This document shows, piece by piece, positions 7,541 through 15,165 of a stretch of 64,000 bases of DNA (positions are counted from its first letter, which is position 1; each line of letters starts with the position of its first letter). Position numbers and translations under genes: made by a program. Location: NCBI GenBank assembly GCA_046351555.1, contig JAXLYI010000050.1:1-64000 (forward strand), read 5' to 3'. The DNA is from CAISKJ01 sp046351555 (GTDB taxonomy: Bacteria; Myxococcota_A; Polyangia; Polyangiales; Ga0077539). Under the pieces are notes generated by a model. That model had not been told where the DNA came from, made no database searches, and saw only the letters and a list, made by a program, of their open reading frames with translations.

Positions 7541-7956
7541 ACGCCCCGCTGCACACCGCCGCCGGCCCCGCGCCGGCGCCCTCCGCCGTCGTGCCGCTCG
7601 TGCGGCTCGTGATCCCGCGCGACGCGTGGGCGTTCGTCGCGGACTCCCTGCGCGCCGCCGCGCGCGGCACCGACGTGACCTGGTCGGTGCGCCGCACCGC
7701 GGCGTCGGCCGTGCTCCCCAACGGGAGCGCGGTGTTCTCCGCGTCGCTGCGGGCCCTCGCCGACATGGGCCTCGCGCCCGTGATCGTCGACGCGGCCGCG
7801 CCGCAGTGCGTGGGGTGCGGGTGCGTCGACGCGCTCGCCTGCGACGGCGGCTGCTCGTGGGTGGGCCTCGCCCGCTGCTCGTCCTGCGCCGAGCCGAAGC
7901 GGGGCGCCCGCCGCCGCATCGCGAAGGTGCTCGTCCGCCACGGGGGGCGCCGATGA
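7537..7956 (+). CDS. Early phage protein with Cys-rich knuckle, 139 aa
   Basis: ATG at 7537 overlaps the preceding stop. About residues 15-90 form a conserved domain (VVPLVRLVIPR, GTDVTW.VRRTA, PNGSAV) and the C-terminus holds CVGCGCVDALACDGGCSWV followed by C..C, a zinc-binding knuckle. The same knuckle ends the protein at 10426-10848. The right-hand copy at 47003-47427 is frameshifted. The knuckle is common in phage proteins of unknown function; DNA binding is a reasonable guess. Confidence 0.65.
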   Translation: MNAPLHTAAGPAPAPSAVVPLVRLVIPRDAWAFVADSLRAAARGTDVTWSVRRTAASAVLPNGSAVFSASLRALADMGLAPVIVDAAAPQCVGCGCVDALACDGGCSWVGLARCSSCAEPKRGARRRIAKVLVRHGGRR

Positions 7957-8159
7957 CGCGCCGGCCCGAGGTCACCAAGACGCGGTTCCACCCGGCGGGG
8001 TGCACCTGCGACGACTCCGACTGCCTCGCTCGCGCGATCAAGCTGGACGTCACGGCGGTGTACGACCGGCCGCCGCCGGCGCGCTGCGACGACCCCGTCT
8101 CGCTCCTGCGCGGCGAGGACGACGCCGACGTCGCCCTGGCGCGGAAGGCGGGCGGGTGA
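7953..8159 (+). CDS. Conserved small early protein, 68 aa
   Basis: ATG at 7953 overlaps the preceding stop. The homologue at 47424-47633 shares TRFHP.GC.C, IKLDVTAVYD and ARCDDP.SLLR. The CxC...C pattern near residue 17 suggests metal binding. Function is unknown, but gene order on the upstream side is kept in both units. Confidence 0.65.
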   Translation: MTRRPEVTKTRFHPAGCTCDDSDCLARAIKLDVTAVYDRPPPARCDDPVSLLRGEDDADVALARKAGG

Positions 8160-8974
8160 TGGGCGCGCCGGTGCGCAGGCTGCCGGTGCTGGGCCTCGCG
8201 GCGAACGACGGCGCGCGGGTGCTGCCGAACGAGCGGGTCACCCGGCGCGAGCTCGCGGAGCTGCGGGCGGCCGACCCGCCGGGCGACGAGCGCTTCGTCA
8301 TGCGGCCGGTCACGCGGGAGGAGTGCCGGGAGGGCGGCATCAACGGGGAGCGCCCTTGCCCCTGGGTGAGCTGCAAGCACCACCTCTACCTCGACGTGAA
8401 CGAGCGCACCGGGGCGGTCACGCTGAACCGGCCCGGCGTGGAGGTGTGGGACCTGGAAGAGACGTGCGCGCTCGACGTGGCCGAGCGCGGCGAGGCGACG
8501 CACGACGAGATCGCCTCGCTGCTCGGCATCACCCGCGGCGGCGCGTGGATGCTCGAGCGGACGGCGCTGCGGAAGCTCGACCGCCCCTCCGTCGCGCGGC
8601 TGCTCGACGTCGACCGCGCGCCCGCGCTCGCCCCGCCCGCCCGGTGCGTCCCCGCGCCCGAGGCCCCGCCCGCCCCGCGGCCGCGCCTCGCGACGCTCCC
8701 GCCGCCGGCGTTCGTCGCGCCGCGGCCCCGCCTCGCCTCGCTGCCCCCGCCCGCGTGGGAGGCCCCGCTCGCTCCCGTCGTCGAGGAGCCCGCCGCGCCC
8801 GTCGCCGACGCGCCGAAGCCGCGCGCGAGGAAGGCCCCGCGCCGCCGGCCCGCCGTTGCCGCGGACGTCGAGGCGCGCGTGCGCGGCCTGCTCGGCGACC
8901 TCGCGCGCGAGCTGCTCGGCGTCCTCGGCCGAGACGTCGTCGCCGGCGTGCGGAAGGGAGGGCGGCGCGACTGA
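8159..8974 (+). CDS. Sigma-region-4-like DNA-binding protein
   Basis: ATG at 8159 gives 271 residues. Residues about 100-145 read like region 4 of sigma factors: DEIASLLGITRGGAWMLE followed by RTALRKLDRP. Before it is a Cys-containing block (CPWVSCKHHLYLDV). The C-terminal 110 residues are Pro/Ala-rich and then basic-helical. The protein could redirect host RNA polymerase or act as a transcription regulator of later genes. It is the last gene before the conserved hairpin element and has no homologue in the right-hand unit. Confidence 0.6.
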   Translation: MGAPVRRLPVLGLAANDGARVLPNERVTRRELAELRAADPPGDERFVMRPVTREECREGGINGERPCPWVSCKHHLYLDVNERTGAVTLNRPGVEVWDLEETCALDVAERGEATHDEIASLLGITRGGAWMLERTALRKLDRPSVARLLDVDRAPALAPPARCVPAPEAPPAPRPRLATLPPPAFVAPRPRLASLPPPAWEAPLAPVVEEPAAPVADAPKPRARKAPRRRPAVAADVEARVRGLLGDLARELLGVLGRDVVAGVRKGGRRD

Positions 8975-9073
8975 CGACCCGGGCCCGTCGGCCCTGGACG
9001 CTGCACCCGCGGGCGGTCCCCCAGTCGACCCCCATGGAGCGGATTCGCCATCCGCGGGTGCAGCGTCGAGCGC
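8975..9073 (+). other. Conserved structured element (hairpin plus 16-bp stem), unit 1 copy
   Basis: Directly after the stop codon a small hairpin (GGGCC 8981-8985, GGCCC 8990-8994) is followed by a perfect 16-bp inverted repeat, GACGCTGCACCCGCGG at 8997-9012 and its complement at 9052-9067, around a 39-base loop. The copy at 48178-48277 is nearly identical (about three differences in 98 bases), although the neighbouring genes are unrelated. It may be a regulatory RNA, a processing or termination signal, or a DNA replication or recombination site. Confidence 0.7.
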
Positions 9074-9105
9074 CGACCTCGTTCCCGACGCTCGACGGAG
9101 GATCC

Positions 9106-9690
9106 ATGTTGACCAGTCCGCTCGACTACATGCTCGCGCTGGCGCTGTCCCTCGCCGGCCTCCAGGTGCGCACCGCCGGCGAGGCGGGCCGCGCCGCCGT
9201 CCGCGACGCCCACGGCCTGCTCTTCGACTCGCTCGGGAGCGCCGGCCTCGTGCGGATGCGCGCCGCCACGCTCTCGATCCGCGCGCTCCTGCTCGCGCTC
9301 GCCGAGTGCGACGCGGCCAACGTCTCGGCGCTCGCCCGCTCGCTCGCCCGCACCGAGGCGCTCACGGCGTTCCGGGCGCTCCTCGACGGCGCCGCGCCGC
9401 CCGACCCGCGCGGCGAGCTCGCCCGCGCGTGGGCGGCCTGGCGGGCCGCGCCAAAGACCGACGAGGGCCTCCGGCTCGCCCACGCGGCCCTGCGCGTCGG
9501 CGCGCTCTACGCGCCCGAGGCCGCGCACCACAAGCCCATCGGCGACCTGACCGGGCAGCGGCTCGCCCGCGAGCTCGGCCGGGCCGACCTGCTCGGCGAG
9601 GCGGACGGCCCGGGCTCGGTGTCCGCCGCGCCCGAGGGCCCCGTCGCACCCGCCGGCCGCGCCCCGCGCGCCCGCCTCGAGGTGGTGTGA
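9106..9690 (+). CDS. Early phage protein, 194 aa, helical
   Basis: ATG at 9106 has GGAGGA four bases before it and lies just after the hairpin element. The product is Ala/Leu/Arg-rich and probably all helical (DYMLALALSLAGLQVRTAG and on). Its counterpart by position, 48315-49094, is not obviously homologous. Function is unknown. Confidence 0.55.
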   Translation: MLTSPLDYMLALALSLAGLQVRTAGEAGRAAVRDAHGLLFDSLGSAGLVRMRAATLSIRALLLALAECDAANVSALARSLARTEALTAFRALLDGAAPPDPRGELARAWAAWRAAPKTDEGLRLAHAALRVGALYAPEAAHHKPIGDLTGQRLARELGRADLLGEADGPGSVSAAPEGPVAPAGRAPRARLEVV

Positions 9691-9926
9691 TGATCCGCGC
9701 GTGGGTGATGGAGGTGGACCGCGCGGCGGGCGGCGGCTTCGCGAGCCGCGTCGACAACTGCGACGACGCGGAGGTGGTGCTGCGGGGCATCCGCCGGCGC
9801 GAGGGCCGCGAGGGCAACCGCCTGCACGTGCGCCTCGCGCGCGCCGACGGCGACGTCGTCACGGCGGTGGACGAGGTGTACCGCGGCGGCCGGTGGGTCC
9901 CCGCGGAGGAGGCGCGGCCGTCGTGA
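9690..9926 (+). CDS. Conserved small early protein, 78 aa
   Basis: ATG at 9690 overlaps the preceding TGA. The protein at 49096-49377 is homologous: both contain R.DNCDDAE, R.R.EL/HVRLARADG-like strands and end EVRPS or EARPS. The alternating pattern suggests a small beta-rich fold. Function is unknown. Confidence 0.6.
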   Translation: MIRAWVMEVDRAAGGGFASRVDNCDDAEVVLRGIRRREGREGNRLHVRLARADGDVVTAVDEVYRGGRWVPAEEARPS

Positions 9927-10429
9927 CGCCCCCCGTCTGCGTGCTCTGCACGCCCCACGCGCTCGCCTTCACGGCGCCGCTCGACGACCGCGGCGCGTAC
10001 GCGCAGCTCACGGCCGTCGAGCCCACCCACACCTGCGACCTCAACGACGTGCTCGCGGCGGTCGACGAGGCGACGGAGCAGGGGCGCATCGTGGTGTGGG
10101 CGCTCGGCGGCTGCTACCGCACCGAGCTGCTCGTCGCGACGCTCGAGGCCGCGGGCATCCTCTGGCGCGAGCGCGAGGCCTCCGACGCCGAGGACGTCGG
10201 CGCCACCCTCGACAAGCTGGCGCGCATGATCGGCGGGGAGGCGGCGGAGGAGGTGTTCGGCGAAATCGCGTACCCCCTGCGCCTCGCGGCCACCGCCGGC
10301 GGCCTGGTGGTGCGGGACGGGGCCGGCGTCGCCGCGCTGTCCGCGTGCGTCCCCGCGCCCGGCGACGAGGGCGCCCCCGTCGTGGAGGTGCGCCCGCTCC
10401 TGCGCGTGGTGAAGGACGGTGCGCCTTGA
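9923..10429 (+). CDS. Early phage protein, 168 aa
   Basis: GTG at 9923 overlaps the preceding stop. The start MTPPVCVLCTPHA has one CxxC; a further C-rich spot is not seen, so metal binding is uncertain. The middle is helical (LDKLARMIGGEAAEEVFGEI). Absent from the other unit, which has an unrelated gene at this place (49374-49820). Confidence 0.5.
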   Translation: MTPPVCVLCTPHALAFTAPLDDRGAYAQLTAVEPTHTCDLNDVLAAVDEATEQGRIVVWALGGCYRTELLVATLEAAGILWREREASDAEDVGATLDKLARMIGGEAAEEVFGEIAYPLRLAATAGGLVVRDGAGVAALSACVPAPGDEGAPVVEVRPLLRVVKDGAP

Positions 10430-10848
10430 CCGCCGCGGCTTCGACGCCCGCGCGGGTGACGGTCGCGTTCCTGCGCATCGTATACGACGCGCTGCCCGCC
10501 GACCGACGGCGCTCGATCTTCCTCGCGGGCGTGACCTGGAGCGCCCGCTCGATCCGCGTCGAGTCCTCGCCGGTGGCGGTGGGGAGCCCGCTGCACGTCG
10601 CCCTCGTCGGGGCCGCGTGCCGGCTCTCCGCGGCCGTCGTCGAGATCCCGGCGGACGCCCGGCGCTGCGCCTGCTGCGGGTGCGTCGACCAGTTCGCCTG
10701 CAACGGCGGGTGCTCGTGGGTGCAGGCGGACCGCTGCGACCACTGCCGCGACCGGCGCGAGCCCGAGCCGACACACCAGCTCGCGCCCGGGGCCAACACC
10801 CCCGGGGCGCTCGACACCGCGGCGACGCGGCGGAGGGGGCGGCGATGA
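10426..10848 (+). CDS. Early phage protein with C-terminal Cys knuckle, 140 aa
   Basis: A TTG at 10426 overlaps the preceding stop. The protein matches 49817-50236 along its length (RVTVAFL..IY.AL.ADRRR, VESSPVA, CRDRREPEP.H.LAPGA.TP). The knuckle CACCGCVDQFACNGGCSWV plus C..C is the same type as in 7537-7956, so each unit carries two paralogous knuckle proteins. Likely zinc-binding; role unknown. Confidence 0.65.
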   Translation: MTAAASTPARVTVAFLRIVYDALPADRRRSIFLAGVTWSARSIRVESSPVAVGSPLHVALVGAACRLSAAVVEIPADARRCACCGCVDQFACNGGCSWVQADRCDHCRDRREPEPTHQLAPGANTPGALDTAATRRRGRR

Positions 10849-11258
10849 AGGCCGACGAGACCGTGATCGTGGTGGCGGCCGACGACCACTTCGACCCGGC
10901 GCAGGTCGACGTCGGCGTTCGGCTGATCCGGCAGGCGACGACGCAGATCGCCGCCGCCCTCGCGGAGATGCTGGCTGCCGGGCGGGACCCGCGGCGCCAC
11001 TGCGTCGTGGTCGGGCGCGTCGCGCCGCCGCCCGACGCGCCGCCGCTCGCCGAGGGCCAGGAGTGGTACGCGGTGTTCGAACTGCCCCGCGCCGAGGTCG
11101 CGCTGTCGTTCGCGGCAGCGGGTCGCGCGGACATCGCGCAGGGCGTCACCGGCCACCGCACGGCTCCCGGTTGCGGCCTCGTGGTCGTCACCTGGGCGGG
11201 GGGCACGCAGTTGCACCAGCACGAGCTTGCCGCGCCGTCGAAGGGAGGCAGCGCGTGA
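10845..11258 (+). CDS. Strongly conserved early phage protein, 137 aa
   Basis: ATG at 10845 overlaps the preceding stop. After the first ten residues it differs from the protein at 50233-50649 at only about ten places, far closer than other gene pairs here. Conserved blocks are FDPAQVDVGVRLI, HCVVVGRVAPPPDAPPL, EWYAVFELPRAEVA and a His-containing end (TQLHQHELAAPSKGG). The family is not recognised. The high conservation points to a constrained function or recent exchange between the units. Confidence 0.7.
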   Translation: MKADETVIVVAADDHFDPAQVDVGVRLIRQATTQIAAALAEMLAAGRDPRRHCVVVGRVAPPPDAPPLAEGQEWYAVFELPRAEVALSFAAAGRADIAQGVTGHRTAPGCGLVVVTWAGGTQLHQHELAAPSKGGSA

Positions 11259-11620
11259 CCGGCGCCGAGGAGTTCGAGTCGTGGGCGCTCTCGCAGGCGC
11301 GGCGTTTCTTCTCGCAGGACGGGAGGCTCGCGACGCGGGCGTTCTTCGAGCTCCCCACGGGCGCGCGCGCCGAGCTGCTGTTGCCCGACACCCGCGCCGC
11401 ATGGGACGTCGTGGTGGCCGGCTACCGCGCCGCGCTCGCCGAGCGCCACGGCACCGTCCCGTTCGTCGTCACGACCGAGCAGTACGCCGCGCTCGAGGCG
11501 TGGGGCGAGCACGCCGCGCTCGACGGGGGCGCGCCCCGCCGCTGGCGCGCGGCGATCCTGCGCGGCGACGGTGGGGGCCTGGCGGCGGGGCACTGGGAGC
11601 GGGAGGGCGCCGGGACATGA
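11255..11620 (+). CDS. Hypothetical early protein, 121 aa
   Basis: GTG at 11255 overlaps the preceding stop. The product is soluble and mixed in predicted structure (FESWALSQARRFFSQDG, VTTEQYAALEAWGEHAAL). No counterpart or known family seen. Confidence 0.5.
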   Translation: MTGAEEFESWALSQARRFFSQDGRLATRAFFELPTGARAELLLPDTRAAWDVVVAGYRAALAERHGTVPFVVTTEQYAALEAWGEHAALDGGAPRRWRAAILRGDGGGLAAGHWEREGAGT

Positions 11621-11859
11621 GCGACAACTGCCGCCCCCTCGACTACGACGCCACGCGCTGCAAGGGCTGCGGCGGCATCAACGGCCTGGAGCGCTGGCCG
11701 GCCCACGCCGCGGGCTGCAACTGCCTCTCGCGCCGAGAGGCCCGCGCGGACCGGGAGAAGCTCAGCGCGCTGTCGCTCCGCGGCAGCCTGACGCCCGACG
11801 AGCTGGTCGCGCTCGAGGGCGGCGACGCGCTGCGGGTCGCGGAAGGGCGCCGCCGATGA
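11617..11859 (+). CDS. Small Cys-containing early protein, 80 aa
   Basis: ATG at 11617 overlaps the preceding stop. RCKGCGG near residue 14 and AAGCNC near residue 33, with H between them, form a likely zinc site. Downstream is a helical segment (LTPDELVALEGGDALRV). Unit-1 specific; function unknown. Confidence 0.5.
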   Translation: MSDNCRPLDYDATRCKGCGGINGLERWPAHAAGCNCLSRREARADREKLSALSLRGSLTPDELVALEGGDALRVAEGRRR

Positions 11860-12224
11860 CGCGGCCGCGGGAGACCAGGCACTCGTTCCGGGTGTCGCTG
11901 TCGCGGTGGAACGCGTCGCTCGACCTCCGCTTCGCGCTGAGCTTCGCGCCCCGAAAGCGGCGCGCGTTCCACGGCCGGCGCGCGGCCGACGGCGCGGCCG
12001 TGACGGTGGAGGACGTCGGCGTGCGGCGCGTGCGGTGGGACCTCAGCGGCCCGCACATGGTGGCCCACACGGCCCGCCGTGGGGCGCTGGTGAAGCACCT
12101 CCGCGGGGTCGCGAAGGCCCACGAGGTCGAGCTCCTCGAGGGCGACGACGTCCGGTGCCGGGCCTGCTGGCACTGGACGGACGCCGACTGCTCGATCTGC
12201 AACCACTGCGGGAGGGACGCATGA
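11856..12224 (+). CDS. Early protein with C-terminal zinc ribbon, 122 aa
   Basis: ATG at 11856 overlaps the preceding stop. The N-terminal 90 residues are basic with beta-like strands, and the end carries CRACWHWTDADCSICNHCG, a two-pair Cys ribbon. Likely nucleic-acid binding. Unit-1 specific. Confidence 0.55.
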   Translation: MTRPRETRHSFRVSLSRWNASLDLRFALSFAPRKRRAFHGRRAADGAAVTVEDVGVRRVRWDLSGPHMVAHTARRGALVKHLRGVAKAHEVELLEGDDVRCRACWHWTDADCSICNHCGRDA

Positions 12225-12673
12225 GCGCGCCGGCCCGCCGCGCCACGGACGAGGCGTCGCCCCCGGAGCTCCGCCCGCCCTCGGGCCGGCGCCGGCGGCC
12301 CGAGCCGCTGCGGCCCCGCTCGCGGGACGTCGACTGGGCCTACGTCGCCGAGCAGTGCGGGTGCTCCCGCACGGTTGCGTACGAACGGCTCCGCGCGTGC
12401 GCGCTCGCGATGGGGCGCGACCCCGAGGCCAAAGGGCTCCTGCGCGTGCCCGAGGCCGTCTGGCTTGCGTACCACCGGAGCCACGTCCTGCGGGTGAAGG
12501 CGCCGCCGAAGCCCGAGAAGGCCGCGGCCCCGAAGCCCGAGAAGAAGGCCACCGCGCGGCGCGAGAGCCCGGCGCTCCCGCCGATCTCGCAGCCGCGGCA
12601 CCGCCCGGAGCCGCAGCCGTTGCCTCCGGTGAGCCAACCGCGCCACCCTCGGAAGCCCGCGGAGCTGAACTGA
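12221..12673 (+). CDS. HTH protein before integrase, possible excisionase/regulator
   Basis: ATG at 12221 overlaps the preceding stop. Residues about 38-95 contain a helix-turn-helix (DVDWAYVAEQCGCSRTVAYERLRACA), followed by LRVPEAVWLAYHRSH. A Lys/Pro-rich tail with repeats PPKPEKAA and PPISQPRH follows. Its position directly before the integrase and the HTH suggest a recombination directionality factor, but sequence similarity alone does not prove this. Confidence 0.55.
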   Translation: MSAPARRATDEASPPELRPPSGRRRRPEPLRPRSRDVDWAYVAEQCGCSRTVAYERLRACALAMGRDPEAKGLLRVPEAVWLAYHRSHVLRVKAPPKPEKAAAPKPEKKATARRESPALPPISQPRHRPEPQPLPPVSQPRHPRKPAELN

Positions 12674-12674
12674 G

Positions 12675-14228
12675 ATGAAGACCTCCGACCATCTCTTCCG
12701 CCGCAACAAGGGCGGCAAGCCCACGGGCCCGTGGATCGCGTGGGGCTACGGCGAGAACGGCGAGCGGTGGCAGGAGTCGACGCGCCAGCGCGACCGGCGG
12801 GCGGCCGAGGCCCGGTACAAGGAGCTCGAGCGCAAGCACGCGTCGCCCGACGCGGCGCGGGCGGCGGCCGCCACGGTCGCCGACGGCGTGCAGCTGCTGC
12901 TCGATCACGTCCGCTCCGGCGTGAAGCGGGGCAAGCGCGCGGCCGCCACGGTCACCTTCTACGAGCAGAAGGTCTCGGTGTGGCGGCGCTGCCTCGGCGA
13001 CGACTTCCGGCTCGCGGCGCTCACCGCCGCGAAGGTGGACGAGGTGCTCGAGCTGCGGCGCGGCGAGGAGGTCACCGAGCACACCATCGCGAAGGAGCTG
13101 GTGGCGCTGCGGCGGATCCTGAAGCTGTCGCGGCGCGCTGGCCTGTGGAAGGGCGACCTGGGCTCCCTCATCCCGATCGGGCACGACCCGGAGTACACGC
13201 CGCGGAAGCGGTGGCTGTCCGAGGACGAGCTCGCGAAGCTCCTCGACGCCCTCCAGCCCAACGACCGGGCGCGGGCGGCGTTCGCCGTCGCGACGAGCGC
13301 GCGGCGCGGCGAGCTCACCCGGGCGATGCGCGAGGACGTCGTGCCGTGGGGGGAGGGGTTCCTCGTCACCCTGCGCGGGACGAAGACGGAGGCGAGCGCG
13401 CGCACGGTGCCCGTGGTCGACGCGCGCGGGGTCCACCTGGTGAGGCTCGCGCTGAAGCACGGGCAGGGGCAGGGGGGCCATCTCCTGCGGCGCCAGGCCA
13501 ACGCCGCGCGCACGCTCGCGGCGGCCGCGGCGCGGCTCGGGCTGCCGCACGTCACGATGAACGACCTCCGGCGGACCTTCGCCCAGTGGCTCCGTCGGGC
13601 GGGGGTCGGCGCCGACCTCGTGGCGCCGGCCATGGGCCACGTCGACACGAAGATGGTCGACACGGTGTACGGGGAGCTCGACGCGGAGGCGGTGGGCACC
13701 CTGACGGCGGCGGCGCTGGGGGACGGTGCAGCAATAGTGCAGCAGACGGGGCCGGACCCGGCGGACCCGGCGGACCCGGTGGACGGTTTCGAGCCGTCGG
13801 AATCGCTTGTTTCAAAGGAAGATCGCAGTGGGTCGTGCGGGGCTCGAACCCGCGGCCTACGGATTAAAAGTCCGTTGGTCACGAGCCCGGAGGGCGACGG
13901 AAACGCCGCGCAGGGAGCGGTTCCCGAAGGCGCCCCGGGCGGCGCGCCCGCCAGTGCAGCAATAGTGCAGCAACCCGCCGCGGGCCCTGCCCGCGCGGCA
14001 GAAACGCGCGCCGAGGCCCCCGCCGCGGCGCCGCCTCCGAACGCGCGGCAGGCGCTCCTCGCGACCCTCACCCGGGCGCTCGGGGCGTTCGTGGAGGCCG
14101 GCGACCTCGAGGCCGCCATGGCCGTCCACGAGACCATCGGGCGACTCCTCGGCGCCCCGGCCCCCGCCGCCGCCGGCCCGGTCGCCGCCCGCGACGAGGT
14201 CGACCCCGCCGCCCGGAGGACGTCGTGA
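12675..14228 (+). CDS. Tyrosine integrase A with attP core inside its C-terminal coding region
   Basis: ATG at 12675 gives 517 residues. The catalytic domain shows ARRGEL (first Arg), NDLRRTF (second Arg; the usual His is Asn), MGHVDTKMVDTVYGEL (His and nucleophile Tyr). About 50 codons after the Tyr the frame reads antisense through the 3' half of a tRNA-Lys gene (GARTRGLRIKSPL) and continues for another 117 residues, ending in an Ala-rich helical tail. Its stop overlaps the GTG of the next gene, so this long form seems natural. Integration at the core would replace the tail. Confidence 0.88.
   Translation: MKTSDHLFRRNKGGKPTGPWIAWGYGENGERWQESTRQRDRRAAEARYKELERKHASPDAARAAAATVADGVQLLLDHVRSGVKRGKRAAATVTFYEQKVSVWRRCLGDDFRLAALTAAKVDEVLELRRGEEVTEHTIAKELVALRRILKLSRRAGLWKGDLGSLIPIGHDPEYTPRKRWLSEDELAKLLDALQPNDRARAAFAVATSARRGELTRAMREDVVPWGEGFLVTLRGTKTEASARTVPVVDARGVHLVRLALKHGQGQGGHLLRRQANAARTLAAAAARLGLPHVTMNDLRRTFAQWLRRAGVGADLVAPAMGHVDTKMVDTVYGELDAEAVGTLTAAALGDGAAIVQQTGPDPADPADPVDGFEPSESLVSKEDRSGSCGARTRGLRIKSPLVTSPEGDGNAAQGAVPEGAPGGAPASAAIVQQPAAGPARAAETRAEAPAAAPPPNARQALLATLTRALGAFVEAGDLEAAMAVHETIGRLLGAPAPAAAGPVAARDEVDPAARRTS
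13727..13972 (+). other. Putative unrecombined attP: tRNA-Lys 3' core flanked by identical arm repeats
   Basis: The core at 13829-13877 matches, on the minus strand, the anticodon arm (loop CTTTTAA), T arm and acceptor 3' strand of tRNA-Lys(TTT). The 5' half of a tRNA is missing. An identical 18-bp sequence, TGCAGCAATAGTGCAGCA, lies on each side (13727-13744 and 13955-13972), nearly symmetric about the core. Each copy holds two TGCAGCA units 11 bp apart, like integrase arm-type sites. Arms on both sides indicate attP rather than attL or attR. Confidence 0.65.
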
Positions 14229-14461
14229 GCGCACCGCCCCGCCCCGACCCGGCGCGCGCCGCCGCCCCCGCCGTCCCGCCCCGCCGCGAGATGAGCCGCC
14301 AGCTCGCCGCCCACCTGCCCGACCTGGTGGGCCAGGGGGACGACGCCGCCGTCGGCGCCGTCACCGAGCTGCTCGGGAGGCTGCTCAAGCCGGCGCCCGG
14401 CCCGCACGCCGCGCCGTCCAACGTCGTCGACCTCGCCGCGAGGCGCCGGGAGCGCCCGTGA
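14225..14461 (+). CDS. Small protein linking integrase and ParA, 78 aa
   Basis: GTG at 14225 overlaps the integrase stop and the gene's own stop overlaps the GTG of parA. The start is Pro/Ala-rich and the middle helical (MSRQLAAHLPDLVGQGDD). No counterpart was found before the right-hand ParA. It may be a partition or copy-control accessory; function unknown. Confidence 0.5.
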   Translation: MSAPPRPDPARAAAPAVPPRREMSRQLAAHLPDLVGQGDDAAVGAVTELLGRLLKPAPGPHAAPSNVVDLAARRRERP

Positions 14462-15165
14462 GCAGCACGAACGAGGGGGTTCATTCCGTGGCGAAGATCA
14501 TCGCGCTGGTGGGTCAGAAGGGCGGGACCGGGAAGACGACGACGGCGATCGCCCTGGCCGTCGAGTGGGTCGTGCGACGCCGGAGCGTGCTCCTGGTCGA
14601 CCTCGACACGCAGGGGTCGGTGCTCACGTGGGCGGACTGGGCGGGCGAGCGCGGCGCGGAGCACGTCCCCGCCGTCGCCGCCCTCGGCGCCCAACTGCGG
14701 CAGCAGCTCGCGCCGCACCTGCCGGGACGCGACCTGGTCATCGTCGACTGCCCCCCGTCGCACGGCGAGCGCCAGCGCGCCGCGATGATGGCGGCGGACG
14801 TCGCCCTGCTCCCCGCGGGCCCCGATGCCACCGAGGTGTGGGGGCTCACCACGTCGGCCGACCTCGTGAGGGAGGCGATCGACGCGAAGCCACAACTGCG
14901 GGCCGCCATGCTCATCACCCGCAAGGATCGGCGGACCGCCCTCGGCGCTCAGGCGCGCCAGGCGCTCGAGGCGCTCCGGCTCCCCGTCCTTGACGCGGAG
15001 TTGTCGCGGCGGGTGACCTACCCCGAGTCCATCGCCGCGGGGCGCGGCCCGACGACGTACGACCCGGCGAGTGTTGCCGCCCGCGAGGTGCGGCGCCTGG
15101 TCAACGAGCTCGAGGAGCTGCTCGGGCTGCCGGCCCTCCCCAAGCCGTTGAAGCGGGGGGCGTAG
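14458..15165 (+). CDS. parA: ParA-type partition ATPase, unit 1
   Basis: GTG at 14458 gives 235 residues (a second GTG at 14488 lies just before the conserved start). The deviant Walker A motif KGGTGKTT, DLDTQGS and IVDCPPSH identify a ParA/MinD-type ATPase. Short length and lack of an N-terminal HTH fit the type Ib group, which pairs with RHH-type centromere binders, as here. The family segregates plasmids or plasmid-prophages by moving along the nucleoid. The gene is coupled to the upstream small protein and to the downstream RHH gene. Confidence 0.88.
   Translation: MSSTNEGVHSVAKIIALVGQKGGTGKTTTAIALAVEWVVRRRSVLLVDLDTQGSVLTWADWAGERGAEHVPAVAALGAQLRQQLAPHLPGRDLVIVDCPPSHGERQRAAMMAADVALLPAGPDATEVWGLTTSADLVREAIDAKPQLRAAMLITRKDRRTALGAQARQALEALRLPVLDAELSRRVTYPESIAAGRGPTTYDPASVAAREVRRLVNELEELLGLPALPKPLKRGA

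Noticed and set aside
4571..8503. A leftward open frame of about 1300 codons across the unit 1 early operon.
   Set aside because: It is antisense to recT and other genes conserved in both units and encodes Arg/Gly/His-rich low-complexity sequence.
13829..13877. A possible tRNA-Lys gene inside the integrase.
   Set aside because: Only the anticodon arm, T arm and acceptor 3' strand are present; the 5' half and D arm are missing. It is better explained as an attachment core.
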